Source: Clostridia bacterium
Lineage (GTDB): Bacteria; Bacillota_A; Clostridia; Oscillospirales; CAG-272
NCBI GenBank assembly: GCA_017452945.1
Contig: JAFTLD010000022.1
Location: forward strand, 1 to 64,000
DNA length: 64,000 bases
Direction of reading: 5' to 3'
Part shown: positions 1 to 8,535 of the stretch, in pieces
How the letters are laid out: each line of letters starts with the position of its first letter
How positions within the stretch are numbered: position 1 is the stretch's first letter
Notes under the pieces: model-generated
What the model saw: the letters and a program-made list of their open reading frames with translations, nothing else
Told to the model about the DNA's origin: nothing
Database searches by the model: none
Program-made: the position numbers and the translations under genes

Positions 1-99
1 GAAGGTAAGCACTTTAATGTTGCCACCTCTCATGTTGCCAAAAAGCTCGTCAGAGTCATCTTTTCTCTCGAAAAAAACGGCACCGTTTTTTCTGAATAA
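1..99 (+). CDS. C-terminal end of a probable IS110-family transposase (cut by window edge)
   Basis: The first frame is open from base 1 and stops at TAA 97-99, giving 32 residues beginning EGKHFNVATSHVAKKL. The pattern G-K-H-x-N-V-A-x-x-H-x-A-K-K-L-x-R-V-I is what I know from the extreme C-terminus of IS110/IS116-family transposases of Clostridia, so the window probably starts inside an insertion sequence. Only the tail is visible, so the DEDD catalytic domain cannot be checked. It might instead be a degraded copy. Confidence 0.5.
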   Translation, partial: EGKHFNVATSHVAKKLVRVIFSLEKNGTVFSE

Positions 100-155
100 T
101 TTTCACTTAAACCTATTGACTTTTTATAGTTGGTCTACAATCGAGCCACTCTCAT

Positions 156-188
156 ACACCGCGGATCAAAAATCCGCGGTGTTTTTTT
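156..188 (+). terminator. Rho-independent terminator after the transposase tail
   Basis: An 11-bp perfect stem (ACACCGCGGAT, 156-166, with its complement at 172-182) has a 5-base loop and is followed by T183-T188. It separates the transposase remnant from the TetR promoter. Confidence 0.85.
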
Positions 189-206
189 ATAAATTTATAA
201 AATCTC

Positions 207-261
207 TTGACTTTTATTATTTTTGCGCGTATAATAACAAGCGTTATATATCAATTGTTAT
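207..261 (+). promoter_or_regulatory. TetR/ABC operon promoter with overlapping palindromic operator
   Basis: TTGACT (207-212) and TATAAT (230-235) are separated by exactly 17 bp. The palindrome ATAAC-AAGC-GTTAT (234-247) starts inside the -10 box, and a further TTGTTAT (255-261) mirrors ATAACAA (234-240). A TetR-family dimer bound here would block the promoter, so the first gene probably represses its own operon. The operator role is inferred from position and symmetry. Confidence 0.8.
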
Positions 262-276
262 TTTTCGGAGGTCATC

Positions 277-843
277 ATGCCACCCAAAGTCAAAATTACA
301 AAACAGGAAATTGTTGCCGCTACGCTGGAGCTTTTGCGCAAAGAAGGCGAACCGGCACTGAACGCGCGCAGTATTGCAAACGCGTTGGGTTGCTCGACAC
401 AACCCGTCTTTTCCAATTTTGCCTCTATGGAGGAGCTGCAATACACAGTATTGCATGCCGCCTACGAGCACTACGGCAGCTTTTTGTCGCGTGAGCTGGA
501 GAGCGGCAAATATCCACCCTATAAAGCGTTCGGCATGGCATACGTCCGCTTTGCAAGAGAAGAAAAGCAGCTTTTCCGCGTGCTTTTCATGTGCGACCGC
601 AAGGGGCGCGAACTACTTCCCTCTGCAGATTTTTCCGCATCGGTAGATATGATCATGCAAGCAAACGGCATTTCCCACGCAGAGGCCGAGCTGTGGCATA
701 TGGAGATGTGGAGTTGTGTGCATGGCATCGGCACCATGCTTGCAACCTCGTTTCTTGAATTGGACGACGAGTTGATCAGCCGTATGCTGTCCGACGTTTA
801 CCAAGGCTTGCGGGCAAAACACGCAAAGGAGGAGCATACATGA
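277..843 (+). CDS. TetR/AcrR-family transcriptional regulator
   Basis: This 188-residue protein has a typical TetR layout. An N-terminal three-helix DNA-binding domain (about residues 8-55) carries a turn-recognition segment around LNARSIANALGCSTQ, followed by an all-helical ligand/dimerisation domain. GGAGG sits 6 bases before the ATG. The stop overlaps the start of the ABC ATPase by ATGA, so the regulator is translated with the exporter it presumably controls. A palindrome in its own promoter supports autorepression. The ligand cannot be told from sequence; a drug, antimicrobial peptide or membrane-active compound is the usual case for TetR-ABC-2 operons. Confidence 0.88.
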   Translation: MPPKVKITKQEIVAATLELLRKEGEPALNARSIANALGCSTQPVFSNFASMEELQYTVLHAAYEHYGSFLSRELESGKYPPYKAFGMAYVRFAREEKQLFRVLFMCDRKGRELLPSADFSASVDMIMQANGISHAEAELWHMEMWSCVHGIGTMLATSFLELDDELISRMLSDVYQGLRAKHAKEEHT

Positions 844-1571
844 AAAATGCGATTGAGATCAAAAATTTAACCAAGCAATACCGCGACGTTGTTGCGGTGG
901 ATCACCTCTCGCTGGAAGTCAAGCAGGGCGAGCTGTTCTCCCTGCTTGGCGTTAACGGTGCGGGTAAAACCACCACCATCAAAATGCTTTGCTGCCTGAC
1001 CGCACCCGATGAGGGCGACGCACTTCTGCTTGACAAAAGCATCCGTACGGATGCATCTGCCGTCAAGGCTATGATCGCGGTCTCTCCGCAGGAAACGGCA
1101 GTTGCGCCGGGACTTTCGGTCAAGGAGAATCTGGAACTGATCTGCGGTGTACACGGGTTTTCCAAGGAAAAGAAAAATGCCAAGATCGCTGAGCTGACCG
1201 CGCTTTTGGGGCTCGAAAAAGTATTGAAAAAGAAAGCGGGCAAGCTCTCCGGCGGCTGGCAGCACAGATTGAGCATTGCCATGGCACTGATCAGTGAGCC
1301 GCAGATCTTGTTTTTGGACGAGCCCACGCTGGGGCTGGACGTACTGGCGCGCAGCGATCTTTGGGATATCATCCGCGCACTCAAGGGTTCTGTCACGGTC
1401 ATTCTGACCACGCACTACATGGAGGAGGCCGAGGCGCTCTCCGACCGCATCGCCATTATGAAGGACGGAAAGCTGCTCGTCTGCGACACGGCCGATGCCA
1501 TCAAGCAAGCTGCGGGTACCGACAGCTTCGAGCAGGCCTTTATCAAGGTCGTAAAGGGGGTGAGTGCATGA
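840..1571 (+). CDS. ABC transporter ATP-binding protein (ABC-2 type exporter)
   Basis: The 243-residue protein has the complete nucleotide-binding set: Walker A GVNGAGKTT (about 37-45), signature LSGGW (136-140), Walker B ILFLDEP (156-162) and switch His in TTH (192). It powers the membrane partner encoded next, most likely for drug or peptide export. It overlaps the TetR gene by 4 bases and the permease by 4 bases, so the three genes form one translationally coupled operon. The signature reads LSGGW rather than LSGGQ, a substitution outside the catalytic residues. Confidence 0.93.
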   Translation: MKNAIEIKNLTKQYRDVVAVDHLSLEVKQGELFSLLGVNGAGKTTTIKMLCCLTAPDEGDALLLDKSIRTDASAVKAMIAVSPQETAVAPGLSVKENLELICGVHGFSKEKKNAKIAELTALLGLEKVLKKKAGKLSGGWQHRLSIAMALISEPQILFLDEPTLGLDVLARSDLWDIIRALKGSVTVILTTHYMEEAEALSDRIAIMKDGKLLVCDTADAIKQAAGTDSFEQAFIKVVKGVSA

Positions 1572-2299
1572 GAATGCTGACTTTTGCAAAAAGAAATGCT
1601 TTAGAGATCATGCGTGATCCGCTCAATTTATTCTTTGGTCTTGGATTTCCGTTGGTTCTGATCCTGCTGCTCAGCATCATTCAGGCCAATATTCCCGTAT
1701 CGCTCTTTGAAATCGACCACCTGACGCCCGGGGTGACCGTGTTCGGACTTTCCTTCATGACCATGTTTTCCTCGGTCATCATCGCCAAGGACCGCGGCAG
1801 CGCCCTTTTGCAGCGCCTTTACACCACACCGCTGACGCCTCTTGATTTCATTCTGGGCTACACTTTACCCATGCTGCCCATCTCGCTTGCGCAAAGCGCG
1901 ATCTGCTATGCAGTCGCCCTTTTGTTGGGCCTTGCCCCCTCTGTCAATATTCTTTACGCGCTTGCCATGATGATTCCCGTAGCACTTCTCTATATCGCCA
2001 TGGGGCTTTTGTTCGGCAGCATTCTGACCGACAAGCAGGCGGGTGCGGTGTGCGGCTCGATTCTGACCAACCTCTCGGCATGGCTCTCGGGCATCTGGTT
2101 TGATCTGGAGCTTGTGGGCGGTGTGTTCAAAAAGATCGCCTACGCCCTGCCCTTTGTACACGCGGTCGAAATGGAGCGTGCCATCATCGCGGGCAACTTT
2201 GCGGGCATTTTCCCGCACCTTTGGTGGGTGCTGGGCTATACCGCTGTGCTGATGGTGCTTGCGGTACTGCTGTTTTTGAGGCAGATGAAAAAGCAATAA
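1568..2299 (+). CDS. ABC-2 family transporter permease
   Basis: A 243-residue membrane protein beginning MRMLTFAKRNALEIMRDP. It has a cytoplasmic N-terminal helix followed by about six hydrophobic segments, the usual ABC-2 permease pattern. The ATG at 1568 overlaps the stop of the ATPase gene (ATGA); the frame stays open further upstream, but that part is antisense-like filler inside the ATPase gene and was rejected. It should pair with the ATPase as a homodimeric exporter. Confidence 0.88.
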   Translation: MRMLTFAKRNALEIMRDPLNLFFGLGFPLVLILLLSIIQANIPVSLFEIDHLTPGVTVFGLSFMTMFSSVIIAKDRGSALLQRLYTTPLTPLDFILGYTLPMLPISLAQSAICYAVALLLGLAPSVNILYALAMMIPVALLYIAMGLLFGSILTDKQAGAVCGSILTNLSAWLSGIWFDLELVGGVFKKIAYALPFVHAVEMERAIIAGNFAGIFPHLWWVLGYTAVLMVLAVLLFLRQMKKQ

Positions 2300-2312
2300 A
2301 TCAAAATATTCC

Positions 2313-2341
2313 TTGTATTCAGGCGCACTTCATGCTATAAT
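2313..2341 (+). promoter_or_regulatory. Promoter of the hydrolase/radical SAM pair
   Basis: TTGTAT (2313-2318), a 17-bp spacer and TATAAT (2336-2341) lie 35 bp before the next gene. No terminator is evident after the ABC operon, so readthrough is also possible. Confidence 0.7.
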
Positions 2342-2376
2342 AGGCGTATATTGCACGAAAGGGACGGTATAAGACA

Positions 2377-3045
2377 ATGAAATTACGCGCGGTCAGCTAC
2401 AATATCCGAAACGGGCATGACGTCCGTCACGACATGTCACTGCTTGCAGCCGATATCCTCTCGGTCAACGCGGATGTCGTGGGCTTGCAGGAGGTGGATA
2501 TTGGTACGGGGCGCGTAGACGGTCGTGATACGCTTGCCGAGCTTGCGCAGGCCTTGGGCTGGGAGCATTACCACTTCTGCCGCGCCATTGATTTTGCGGG
2601 CGGCGAATACGGCACAGCCATTCTTTCCCGCTATCCGATCCTATCCTTCAAGGCGCGCCCGCTCCCTACGCCGGACTCTTATGAGGGGCGTTCTGTCGGA
2701 CATGCTGTCTTGAACCTCAACGGGGAGTGTATGGACTTTTTCAACACCCACCTGTCGGTCGAGTCGAGCGCAATGCGCATACCGCAATTCAAGATGCTGG
2801 CCGACCTGACCGCGCAATATCCCGCATGGGTGCTGACGGGTGACTTCAACACGGCTGACCTTGATTGCTTTTCCGTATTCGAGGGGGCAAGCCTTGCCAA
2901 CCCCGGCACGTACGCCACCTTCCCCGGATCCGGTGAGGGCATTGATAACATCGTCTGCTCAGACGCATGGAAGATTACAAACACCGGCATTTTACAAAAC
3001 CACCATTCCGACCACGTGCTTTTGTGGGCGGATATACAACGCTGA
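2377..3045 (+). CDS. Endonuclease/exonuclease/phosphatase-family hydrolase
   Basis: The 222-residue protein shows the EEP fold motifs in order: SYNIRNG near the N-terminus, LQEVD (metal-binding Glu), FNTHLSV (catalytic His), LTGDFNT (Asp/Asn pair), GIDNI and the C-terminal SDH. This superfamily hydrolyses phosphodiesters in nucleic acids, inositol phosphates or sphingomyelin. There is no signal peptide, so it is cytoplasmic. The protein is compact, and the substrate cannot be decided. The radical SAM gene follows 21 bp later and is likely co-transcribed. Confidence 0.85.
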   Translation: MKLRAVSYNIRNGHDVRHDMSLLAADILSVNADVVGLQEVDIGTGRVDGRDTLAELAQALGWEHYHFCRAIDFAGGEYGTAILSRYPILSFKARPLPTPDSYEGRSVGHAVLNLNGECMDFFNTHLSVESSAMRIPQFKMLADLTAQYPAWVLTGDFNTADLDCFSVFEGASLANPGTYATFPGSGEGIDNIVCSDAWKITNTGILQNHHSDHVLLWADIQR

Positions 3046-3066
3046 AAATCTTGGGAAGGAGCTGCT

Positions 3067-3894
3067 ATGTATTCACGCATTTACGTTGAGATCACCAATA
3101 TCTGCAATATGGCCTGCTCCTTTTGCCACGGTCACAGCCGTGCGCCGCACCGCATGAGCGCAGACGAATTTTCGCGCGTTCTTGATGCGCTGGACGGGCA
3201 GACCAAATACGTTTATTACCACCTGATGGGTGAGCCGCTGACGCACCCCGATCTGCCGCAATTTCTTTGCATGGCACGAGAACGCGGATTTCGCTCGGTC
3301 ATCACCACCAACGGCACGCTGCTGCGCCGACGCGGTGACGAGATCATTGCCGCGCATCCGCACAAGGTCAGCATTTCGGTGCATAGCTTTGAGGGCGGCA
3401 GCGAGCAAGTCCTTGATGCCTATCTGACAAGCATTGCCGATTTTGCAGACGCTGCCTCGCGTGCGGGCATCATCGTGGTATTCCGCCTTTGGAACAAGGG
3501 CTTTGACGGAGGCAGAAACGAGCAAATCGAGTCGTTTTTGCATGACCGCTTCGCAGGCAGCGAATGGACTCCGAATTCGCGCGGCATCCGCATCCGTGAC
3601 AAGCTGCACCTTGAATGGGGCGACCGCTTCACCTGGCCCGACAAGGACGCGCCCGATGGGGGCGACGAGGTCTTTTGCTACGGCCTTGGCGACCACTTCG
3701 GCATCCTTGTCGACGGCACTGTGGTCCCCTGCTGCATGGACAGCGACGGCATCATCAACTTAGGCAACGTGTTCACAGAGCCGCTTTCCGATATTCTCGC
3801 CTCGCCCCGTGCCCGCGCCATCACCGAAGGCTTTGCCAAACGACAAGCCTCGGAGGATCTTTGCCGCAGATGCTCGTATGCAAGAAGGTTTTGA
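3067..3894 (+). CDS. Radical SAM protein with SPASM-like C-terminal cysteines
   Basis: The 275-residue protein has the 4Fe-4S motif C-x3-C-x2-C at Cys13, Cys17 and Cys20, followed by a TIM-barrel-type domain with GEP (LMGEPLTHP). The C-terminal part carries further cysteines (FCYGLG, VPCCMD, CRRC), typical of SPASM/Twitch auxiliary clusters. Such enzymes modify peptides or act as maturases, but no precursor peptide is seen nearby. AAGGAG lies 5 bases before the ATG. A perfect 15-bp terminator follows directly. Confidence 0.85.
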   Translation: MYSRIYVEITNICNMACSFCHGHSRAPHRMSADEFSRVLDALDGQTKYVYYHLMGEPLTHPDLPQFLCMARERGFRSVITTNGTLLRRRGDEIIAAHPHKVSISVHSFEGGSEQVLDAYLTSIADFADAASRAGIIVVFRLWNKGFDGGRNEQIESFLHDRFAGSEWTPNSRGIRIRDKLHLEWGDRFTWPDKDAPDGGDEVFCYGLGDHFGILVDGTVVPCCMDSDGIINLGNVFTEPLSDILASPRARAITEGFAKRQASEDLCRRCSYARRF

Positions 3895-3902
3895 ACTAAT
3901 TC

Positions 3903-3936
3903 GAAAACAGGAGCCACCGCAGTGGCTCCTGTTTTC
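3903..3936. terminator. Bidirectional terminator between convergent genes
   Basis: A perfect 15-bp stem (GAAAACAGGAGCCAC, 3903-3917, mirrored at 3922-3936) with a 4-base loop sits between the radical SAM gene and the convergent lipoprotein gene. A-rich and T-rich arm ends allow use on both strands. Confidence 0.85.
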
Positions 3937-3940
3937 GATT

Positions 3941-4840
3941 CTATGATTCTCGTTTATCCATACTCCCATATTCATATATGATCGTTTGTGTTGCTATGCC
4001 TGCGGCATTATATGAAAGCTCTTTAACCAACTCGCCAAAATCATTATATTCGCACGTAAAAACCCCTTCAACCTCGCCTGTCCGATAAAGTGTTGACTTG
4101 ATCTGCAAGCCATCTTTATATTCATAAATCGTATCTGTAACCACAGACCCATTCTTATATGTCGTTAACTTAATCACTTGGTTGTCTGCATTATATTCAT
4201 AAACTCTTTCGCTATATATTTCTTCGTCCTGGTAACTGCGATAACTCAACAAATTCCCATTGGTATCGTAAATACATTCATACTTCTCATTCCATTTTCC
4301 CTTGATATCCTCAATCAATTCGATGTAACTATTATGCTCTCCGTATGTGCGTGTAGTAATCGATTTTTCACTTTGCGCTTTGATCATACGCCCTGACTCA
4401 TCGTACTCATACACAGTTTCATCTTTCTGTCGGCCGCGATAGTCATAACTACACTCTTTAATCAGTTGCCCCGATTCATTGTATTCATATGTTGTGCTCC
4501 CGCCTGCTTCAGCAGCTTGAGCATATGAAAATTCGGTTTTAACCAAAAGATTATTATCGTCATATGTGTATATTCTCGATGCTTCTTTTATTCCCGCTCT
4601 ATAAGAATCTTCCCGAATAAGGTTTCCGCTCATATCATATTCATATTTCTTACTAGTCATTTCGTTTCCATCCATACCGTAGACAGTTTCACTCAACAAT
4701 ACACGGCATAACAGGGGGGCTTGCTCGGTCGTTTCAGACTGAGCAGTTGTTTCTTCCGGCACACCAAGGTCCTCGGTATTACATGCAGCCAAACACAATA
4801 GCAAAGCAATTCCCAAAAGCCAAACAAATAGTTTTTTCAT
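3941..4840 (-). CDS. Lipoprotein with YD-like repeats
   Basis: The 299-residue protein starts at the second ATG of the frame (4840), because GGAG lies 6 bases before it; an ATG 12 bases further out lies within that region. The signal peptide ends in the lipobox LCLAAC. The body is a series of about 20-residue units of the form Y-E-Y-D/N-x-x-G-x-L-I-K-E, such as TYEYNESGQLIKE and YEYDESGRMIKA, resembling YD/RHS-type beta repeats but much shorter than RHS toxins. It is probably a surface beta-structure protein of unknown role. It is the second gene after another lipoprotein (33 bp gap). Confidence 0.8.
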   Translation of the reverse strand: MKKLFVWLLGIALLLCLAACNTEDLGVPEETTAQSETTEQAPLLCRVLLSETVYGMDGNEMTSKKYEYDMSGNLIREDSYRAGIKEASRIYTYDDNNLLVKTEFSYAQAAEAGGSTTYEYNESGQLIKECSYDYRGRQKDETVYEYDESGRMIKAQSEKSITTRTYGEHNSYIELIEDIKGKWNEKYECIYDTNGNLLSYRSYQDEEIYSERVYEYNADNQVIKLTTYKNGSVVTDTIYEYKDGLQIKSTLYRTGEVEGVFTCEYNDFGELVKELSYNAAGIATQTIIYEYGSMDKRES

Positions 4841-4873
4841 ATCATTCTCCATTCTGCCGCATCAAGGCATTAT

Positions 4874-6064
4874 TTATTCAATTCTGTATTTGAGAACGCA
4901 GCCGCTGCGTTGCTCGCTAATAAAGGTGCTGTATGGCAAGAAAAAATAAAATTCAGAGCCGTTGACAGCAAAGCTTGTGGCGGGGATCTCATCCCGGAAA
5001 CAAAACAATAACGTGTGTCCGCATTCATTCACGGTATAGACCGAACAAATAAACTCCCCATTTTCCCCTTGACGCGAAGTCAAAACATATAGCGTATCGT
5101 TATCCACATACAGATCCCACACAAAGCTCCCCTCCATGGATATGAACGTGAGATATTCTACATCCGTAACCGCAAACAAATACCCCGTAGCTAAGTATAA
5201 AGTATCATGATAAGTCACTGCTTCATAAAAATGACTGCGAGGATGCCAAAAGCTTGACTGAAAACCGATCTTGTTGTACCATTCAGTCACATACTTAAAA
5301 CAACCGTCCTCATAAATATACACGCATTCATCAGGGCCAATCACTGCATATACGCGATCACGCAAGACGAACAGATTCAATGCACGGTCGTTATCCGAAT
5401 GCTGTACACACCATGGCTCGCCGTCCTTGTAAAACGGCACTTGATTGAAGGTTTTACCGTCATCCAATGAAACAGCCACCGGCGTTTGCCCTTCAAGTAC
5501 ACCAAGCCCCGCAAAGATCAGTCCATCATGCTCCACCATGCTGAAATTATGGATACCACCGGGAATTGTGCGTACAGTGTTCCACTCACCATTCTCATAC
5601 ACGTAATAATTTCCCAAGCTCCAATCACCGCGGGGATCAATGCCCGGAGCTGCCAGCTTGCCGCCAATGATACAAAACTCGTTAATCTCTTCATCAGGAA
5701 TCTTGCATAGCGTCCAATTCTGCTCGACAAGATCATAGCACGCAATCCTACACCCTGAGTTGCGCCCGTAATCTCCGCTGCCAAGGAACAACTTACCGTC
5801 ATAAACAATCATATCCCATGCATTTTTGGCATCCTCGTTATTGCCAAAAGTATTTTCATAAGGACGACCGATCACTTCGGGGATCACCGTCCTCTCCTCG
5901 GGCGAATCTGTTTGTGTGTTCTGCTCTGAATCTTGTTGCGTTTCGGTGATGGGCGGCTGCATTGCTTCGAGATCATTCGTCACCTCTCCTTGGCAAGAGC
6001 ATCCGACCAAAAAACACAACCCCATTATGACAATGCAGGTTGACAAATGCTTTATTCGGTACAT
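4874..6064 (-). CDS. Lipoprotein, probable beta-propeller
   Basis: A 396-residue secreted lipoprotein. The ATG at 6064 is preferred over the one at 6070 because GGGGG is 7 bases upstream of it. The signal peptide ends LCFLVGC. The body contains recurring strands of the type YDGKLFLGSGDYG, HDGLIFAGLG and YHDTLYLATG, spaced at roughly 40-60 residues like propeller blades (Kelch/sialidase-like). No catalytic motif is recognised. It leads the two-gene lipoprotein operon, with its own promoter at 6088-6116. Confidence 0.75.
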   Translation of the reverse strand: MYRIKHLSTCIVIMGLCFLVGCSCQGEVTNDLEAMQPPITETQQDSEQNTQTDSPEERTVIPEVIGRPYENTFGNNEDAKNAWDMIVYDGKLFLGSGDYGRNSGCRIACYDLVEQNWTLCKIPDEEINEFCIIGGKLAAPGIDPRGDWSLGNYYVYENGEWNTVRTIPGGIHNFSMVEHDGLIFAGLGVLEGQTPVAVSLDDGKTFNQVPFYKDGEPWCVQHSDNDRALNLFVLRDRVYAVIGPDECVYIYEDGCFKYVTEWYNKIGFQSSFWHPRSHFYEAVTYHDTLYLATGYLFAVTDVEYLTFISMEGSFVWDLYVDNDTLYVLTSRQGENGEFICSVYTVNECGHTLLFCFRDEIPATSFAVNGSEFYFFLPYSTFISEQRSGCVLKYRIE

Positions 6065-6087
6065 AATCATACCCCCTTCATATGGAT

Positions 6088-6116
6088 ATTCTATAATTGC
6101 CGAAAAGCGAAGTCAA
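6088..6116 (-). promoter_or_regulatory. Promoter of the lipoprotein pair
   Basis: On the minus strand TTGACT (6116-6111) and TAGAAT (6093-6088) are separated by 17 bp, about 25 bp before the lipoprotein start. Confidence 0.7.
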
Positions 6117-6194
6117 CACTTTGGGATATTAGACGATTTTTTGGGATAATTAACAAAAATCAAATAGGCTAATCACGTTTTGAAGCTGCAAAAA

Positions 6195-6334
6195 ACAGCT
6201 GTAGGGTGCGCGAGCAATCATAACGTGACGTAGGGGCGTGCATCGCACGTCCGCTGTCACATCAGGCATCAGCGGACGACCAATGGTCGCCCCTACGGTG
6301 GTTTTATTATGTTTTTGCTCGCAAATACAACTGT
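6195..6334. repeat. Imperfect palindromic element (MITE/REP-like), about 140 bp
   Basis: Nested inverted repeats fill this gene-free stretch. An outer arm ACAGCTGTAG..GCGAGCAA (from 6195) mirrors TTGCTCGC..CTGT (to 6334). An inner arm CGTAGGGGCG (6229-6238) mirrors 6288-6297, and CGTCCGCTG (6248-6256) mirrors 6270-6278. Between the inner arms each side has its own small hairpin (GTGC-ATC-GCAC at 6238-6248; GACCA-A-TGGTC at 6278-6288). The whole could fold into a branched cruciform. It lies in the 3' flank of the sensor kinase gene. A non-autonomous mobile repeat is inferred. Confidence 0.65.
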
Positions 6335-6345
6335 ATATGCGTTAT

Positions 6346-7644
6346 TCAGATCGATTGGTCTTCGGGTAGCATAATCTGCACGCCAAACATGCCGTCCTCT
6401 TCAAAATAATCGATCAATCCGTGATACTTTTTCACAGTGGCTTCTACAATCTGATGCCCGATACCGTGCAGCTCAGGCGAGGCTTTGGTGGATTTTAGTC
6501 TTCGGTTATTGGACAAAACCGATTCTTTAATGGTATTTTTGCAAATAATGATGCGATCCGCTTTGCGCCGTAAAAACAGTAACTCAATGCGTTTTTCACC
6601 TTCGACGCGGTGCAAGGCTTCGGTGGCATTATCCAATACATTGCCCAAAATGCAAGCCAAATCAACGTCATCAATATCGTTGTAATGACCAACGTAGCCT
6701 GAGATCAACACCTCGACGCCCTCCAATCCCGACAGCTTTGAGTTTATCAGATAATCAATCACCGTATTTCCCGATTGGATCATATTGCCCATACCTTCAA
6801 CAGTCGCATCTAACTTTGCAACATATTTTTCGCAAGCTTCAACGTCTCCATCTGCTAAATGTCCGCGCAAAACGGCAAAATGATTTTTGAGATCGTGCTT
6901 GACCTGCCTGATATTGCGCCAGATTACAGACGCTTCGTCCACTCTGCTCTTCTCAAATGCCATTCTCTCCTGCATCAGTCGCATTTCATATTTATTTTTC
7001 AGTATAGCGCGCAACTGACGAATCATGAGATACAAAATCAGATTCAACAGTAAGAACACAATCACCAATGCAAAGATGATTATTTCCGTACCCGGATCTC
7101 CGCTCCGCGCCGCATATTTCATCAGAATGCCCAACCCCAAAGCTGTGATAATAGCAGCTAAAAGCCCGTTTTTGATATCGGGGATCTGCTCTTTTTCAAA
7201 CACCTGAAGCACCACTTGATATAAGGCAAGCTGCGTGAGCTTACATACAAGCAAATAAGCAATACGCAAGAATGATTTGGAGCCATAAATCAGCAATTCT
7301 GCGCTGTTTATGGGATATGAAAAAAGTGCAAACAAAAAGCCTTCCGAGAGAACGATGATGCTCAAATGCAAAAATGCAACAATAATTGCCCACTTATATC
7401 TCCCGGGGTTCAAGAATATTGAATAGCACACCAAAATTGCAGCCATACCGATCAATGCTATCATACTGTATCCTTGGAGCAGATGATTCGACAGCATTGC
7501 ATACACAGCGAATATTGCTATCCATATGAGTGTTCGGGGCTTTTTGGTTGCACTTGTCCTATGCATTCTCGGTACAAACCATGCAAGCAACAACATATCG
7601 GCTATTACCGCGCAGATTTCAAATACGATCATGTAAAAAAACAC
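6346..7644 (-). CDS. Sensor histidine kinase, AgrC-like (GHKL domain)
   Basis: The 432-residue protein has about six membrane segments over residues 1-210 and a cytoplasmic kinase part. Motifs are the phosphoacceptor KHDLKNH (His250), the N box LGNVLDNA (332-340) and the glycine box HGIGHQIV (393-400), the GHKL type that pairs with LytTR regulators. It overlaps the regulator gene by 16 bases. AgrC relatives sense peptide pheromones, but no AgrB/AgrD homologue is visible here, so the signal is unknown. Confidence 0.9.
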   Translation of the reverse strand: MFFYMIVFEICAVIADMLLLAWFVPRMHRTSATKKPRTLIWIAIFAVYAMLSNHLLQGYSMIALIGMAAILVCYSIFLNPGRYKWAIIVAFLHLSIIVLSEGFLFALFSYPINSAELLIYGSKSFLRIAYLLVCKLTQLALYQVVLQVFEKEQIPDIKNGLLAAIITALGLGILMKYAARSGDPGTEIIIFALVIVFLLLNLILYLMIRQLRAILKNKYEMRLMQERMAFEKSRVDEASVIWRNIRQVKHDLKNHFAVLRGHLADGDVEACEKYVAKLDATVEGMGNMIQSGNTVIDYLINSKLSGLEGVEVLISGYVGHYNDIDDVDLACILGNVLDNATEALHRVEGEKRIELLFLRRKADRIIICKNTIKESVLSNNRRLKSTKASPELHGIGHQIVEATVKKYHGLIDYFEEDGMFGVQIMLPEDQSI

Positions 7645-8360
7645 CTCCGAACGTAGTCCATATACGCCTTTTTGAAATCTTTGGCACGCTTTTGCGCAAT
7701 GGGCAGTACCTGATCTTTCACCAACACGGTGCCGTCCTCCATGATTCTTTCCACATGCTCAAGATTGACAATGAAAGCCGCATGAATGCGAAAAAAATCA
7801 AAGCCCTTGATCTCTTGCTCAAAGGACGTCAATGTACTGCGGCAGACGTATTTTGTGCCGTAAGTCAAGTGGACGGTGCAATAATTGCGCTCACTCTCCA
7901 CGTATAGGATCGAATTTGAGTCAAGCGATTTGATTCCTTCCGTGGTCACAAGCCGGATCTGCCGATCTGGCTTTATCAGCTTTTCTGCAAGGCGGCAAAA
8001 GATCTTGGGAAACTCGTCGGTCAAGTGCGATTTGCGCAAATAGGCAAAAGGATAATACTCAAATGAGCTATAGACAAAATTGTCATATGCGGACATAAAT
8101 ACAATTTTGACATCAGGATACTCCCTGCACACCGTTTTTGCAACGTCAAAGCCGCTCACATCGGGCATATCAATATCCAAAAACAGCGCATCCACATGAT
8201 TCTCATCTATGTATTGCAATACTGCGGGGCCGTTATCAAATATCGGGCCAAGTGAAATGTCCTGTTCTGCCGGCATAATTGTCACGCTCACTTTTTGTAT
8301 ATACGCCATCAGCGAATCTAAATATCCAACGTTATCATCGCAAAAAATGATTCTTATCAT
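7629..8360 (-). CDS. LytTR-family response regulator
   Basis: The 243-residue protein has an N-terminal receiver domain with the acidic pair Asp8-Asp9, phosphoacceptor Asp62 (FLDIDMP) and a C-terminal LytTR DNA-binding domain (about 140-240; pattern ILYVESERNY...FFRIHAAFIVN...V). It is the partner of the downstream GHKL kinase (overlapping genes, regulator first). Targets are probably virulence, bacteriocin or extracellular functions, by analogy with AgrA/VirR. A good promoter lies at 8402-8430. Confidence 0.92.
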   Translation of the reverse strand: MIRIIFCDDNVGYLDSLMAYIQKVSVTIMPAEQDISLGPIFDNGPAVLQYIDENHVDALFLDIDMPDVSGFDVAKTVCREYPDVKIVFMSAYDNFVYSSFEYYPFAYLRKSHLTDEFPKIFCRLAEKLIKPDRQIRLVTTEGIKSLDSNSILYVESERNYCTVHLTYGTKYVCRSTLTSFEQEIKGFDFFRIHAAFIVNLEHVERIMEDGTVLVKDQVLPIAQKRAKDFKKAYMDYVRRCFFT

Positions 8361-8401
8361 GCCAAGCCTCCCCTCCCGACAGATTTTGTTTGATTAGTTA
8401 C

Positions 8402-8430
8402 ATTATATCACGTTTTTTGGATATATTCAA
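8402..8430 (-). promoter_or_regulatory. Promoter of the LytTR/GHKL operon
   Basis: Minus-strand TTGAAT (8430-8425), 17-bp spacer, TATAAT (8407-8402). A direct repeat TGTCTT-AA-TGTCTT lies just upstream on the minus strand and might be a regulator site. Confidence 0.75.
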
Positions 8431-8471
8431 GACATTAAGACAAATCCGACCAAGCCACGCAAGCCAAGCCC

Positions 8472-8500
8472 TTGACAAATCCCCCTTGGCGCATTATAAT
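8472..8500 (+). promoter_or_regulatory. Promoter of azlCD
   Basis: Perfect consensus TTGACA (8472-8477), 17-bp spacer, TATAAT (8495-8500), 35 bp before azlC and divergent from the LytTR promoter. Confidence 0.85.
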
Positions 8501-8535
8501 ATTCCATATACTTATTTCTCAAGGAATCCACTACC

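Noticed and set aside
8361..8535. AgrD/AgrB pheromone genes for the AgrC-like kinase
   Set aside because: No small peptide ORF with a conserved Cys or an AgrB-like membrane protease was found near the kinase.
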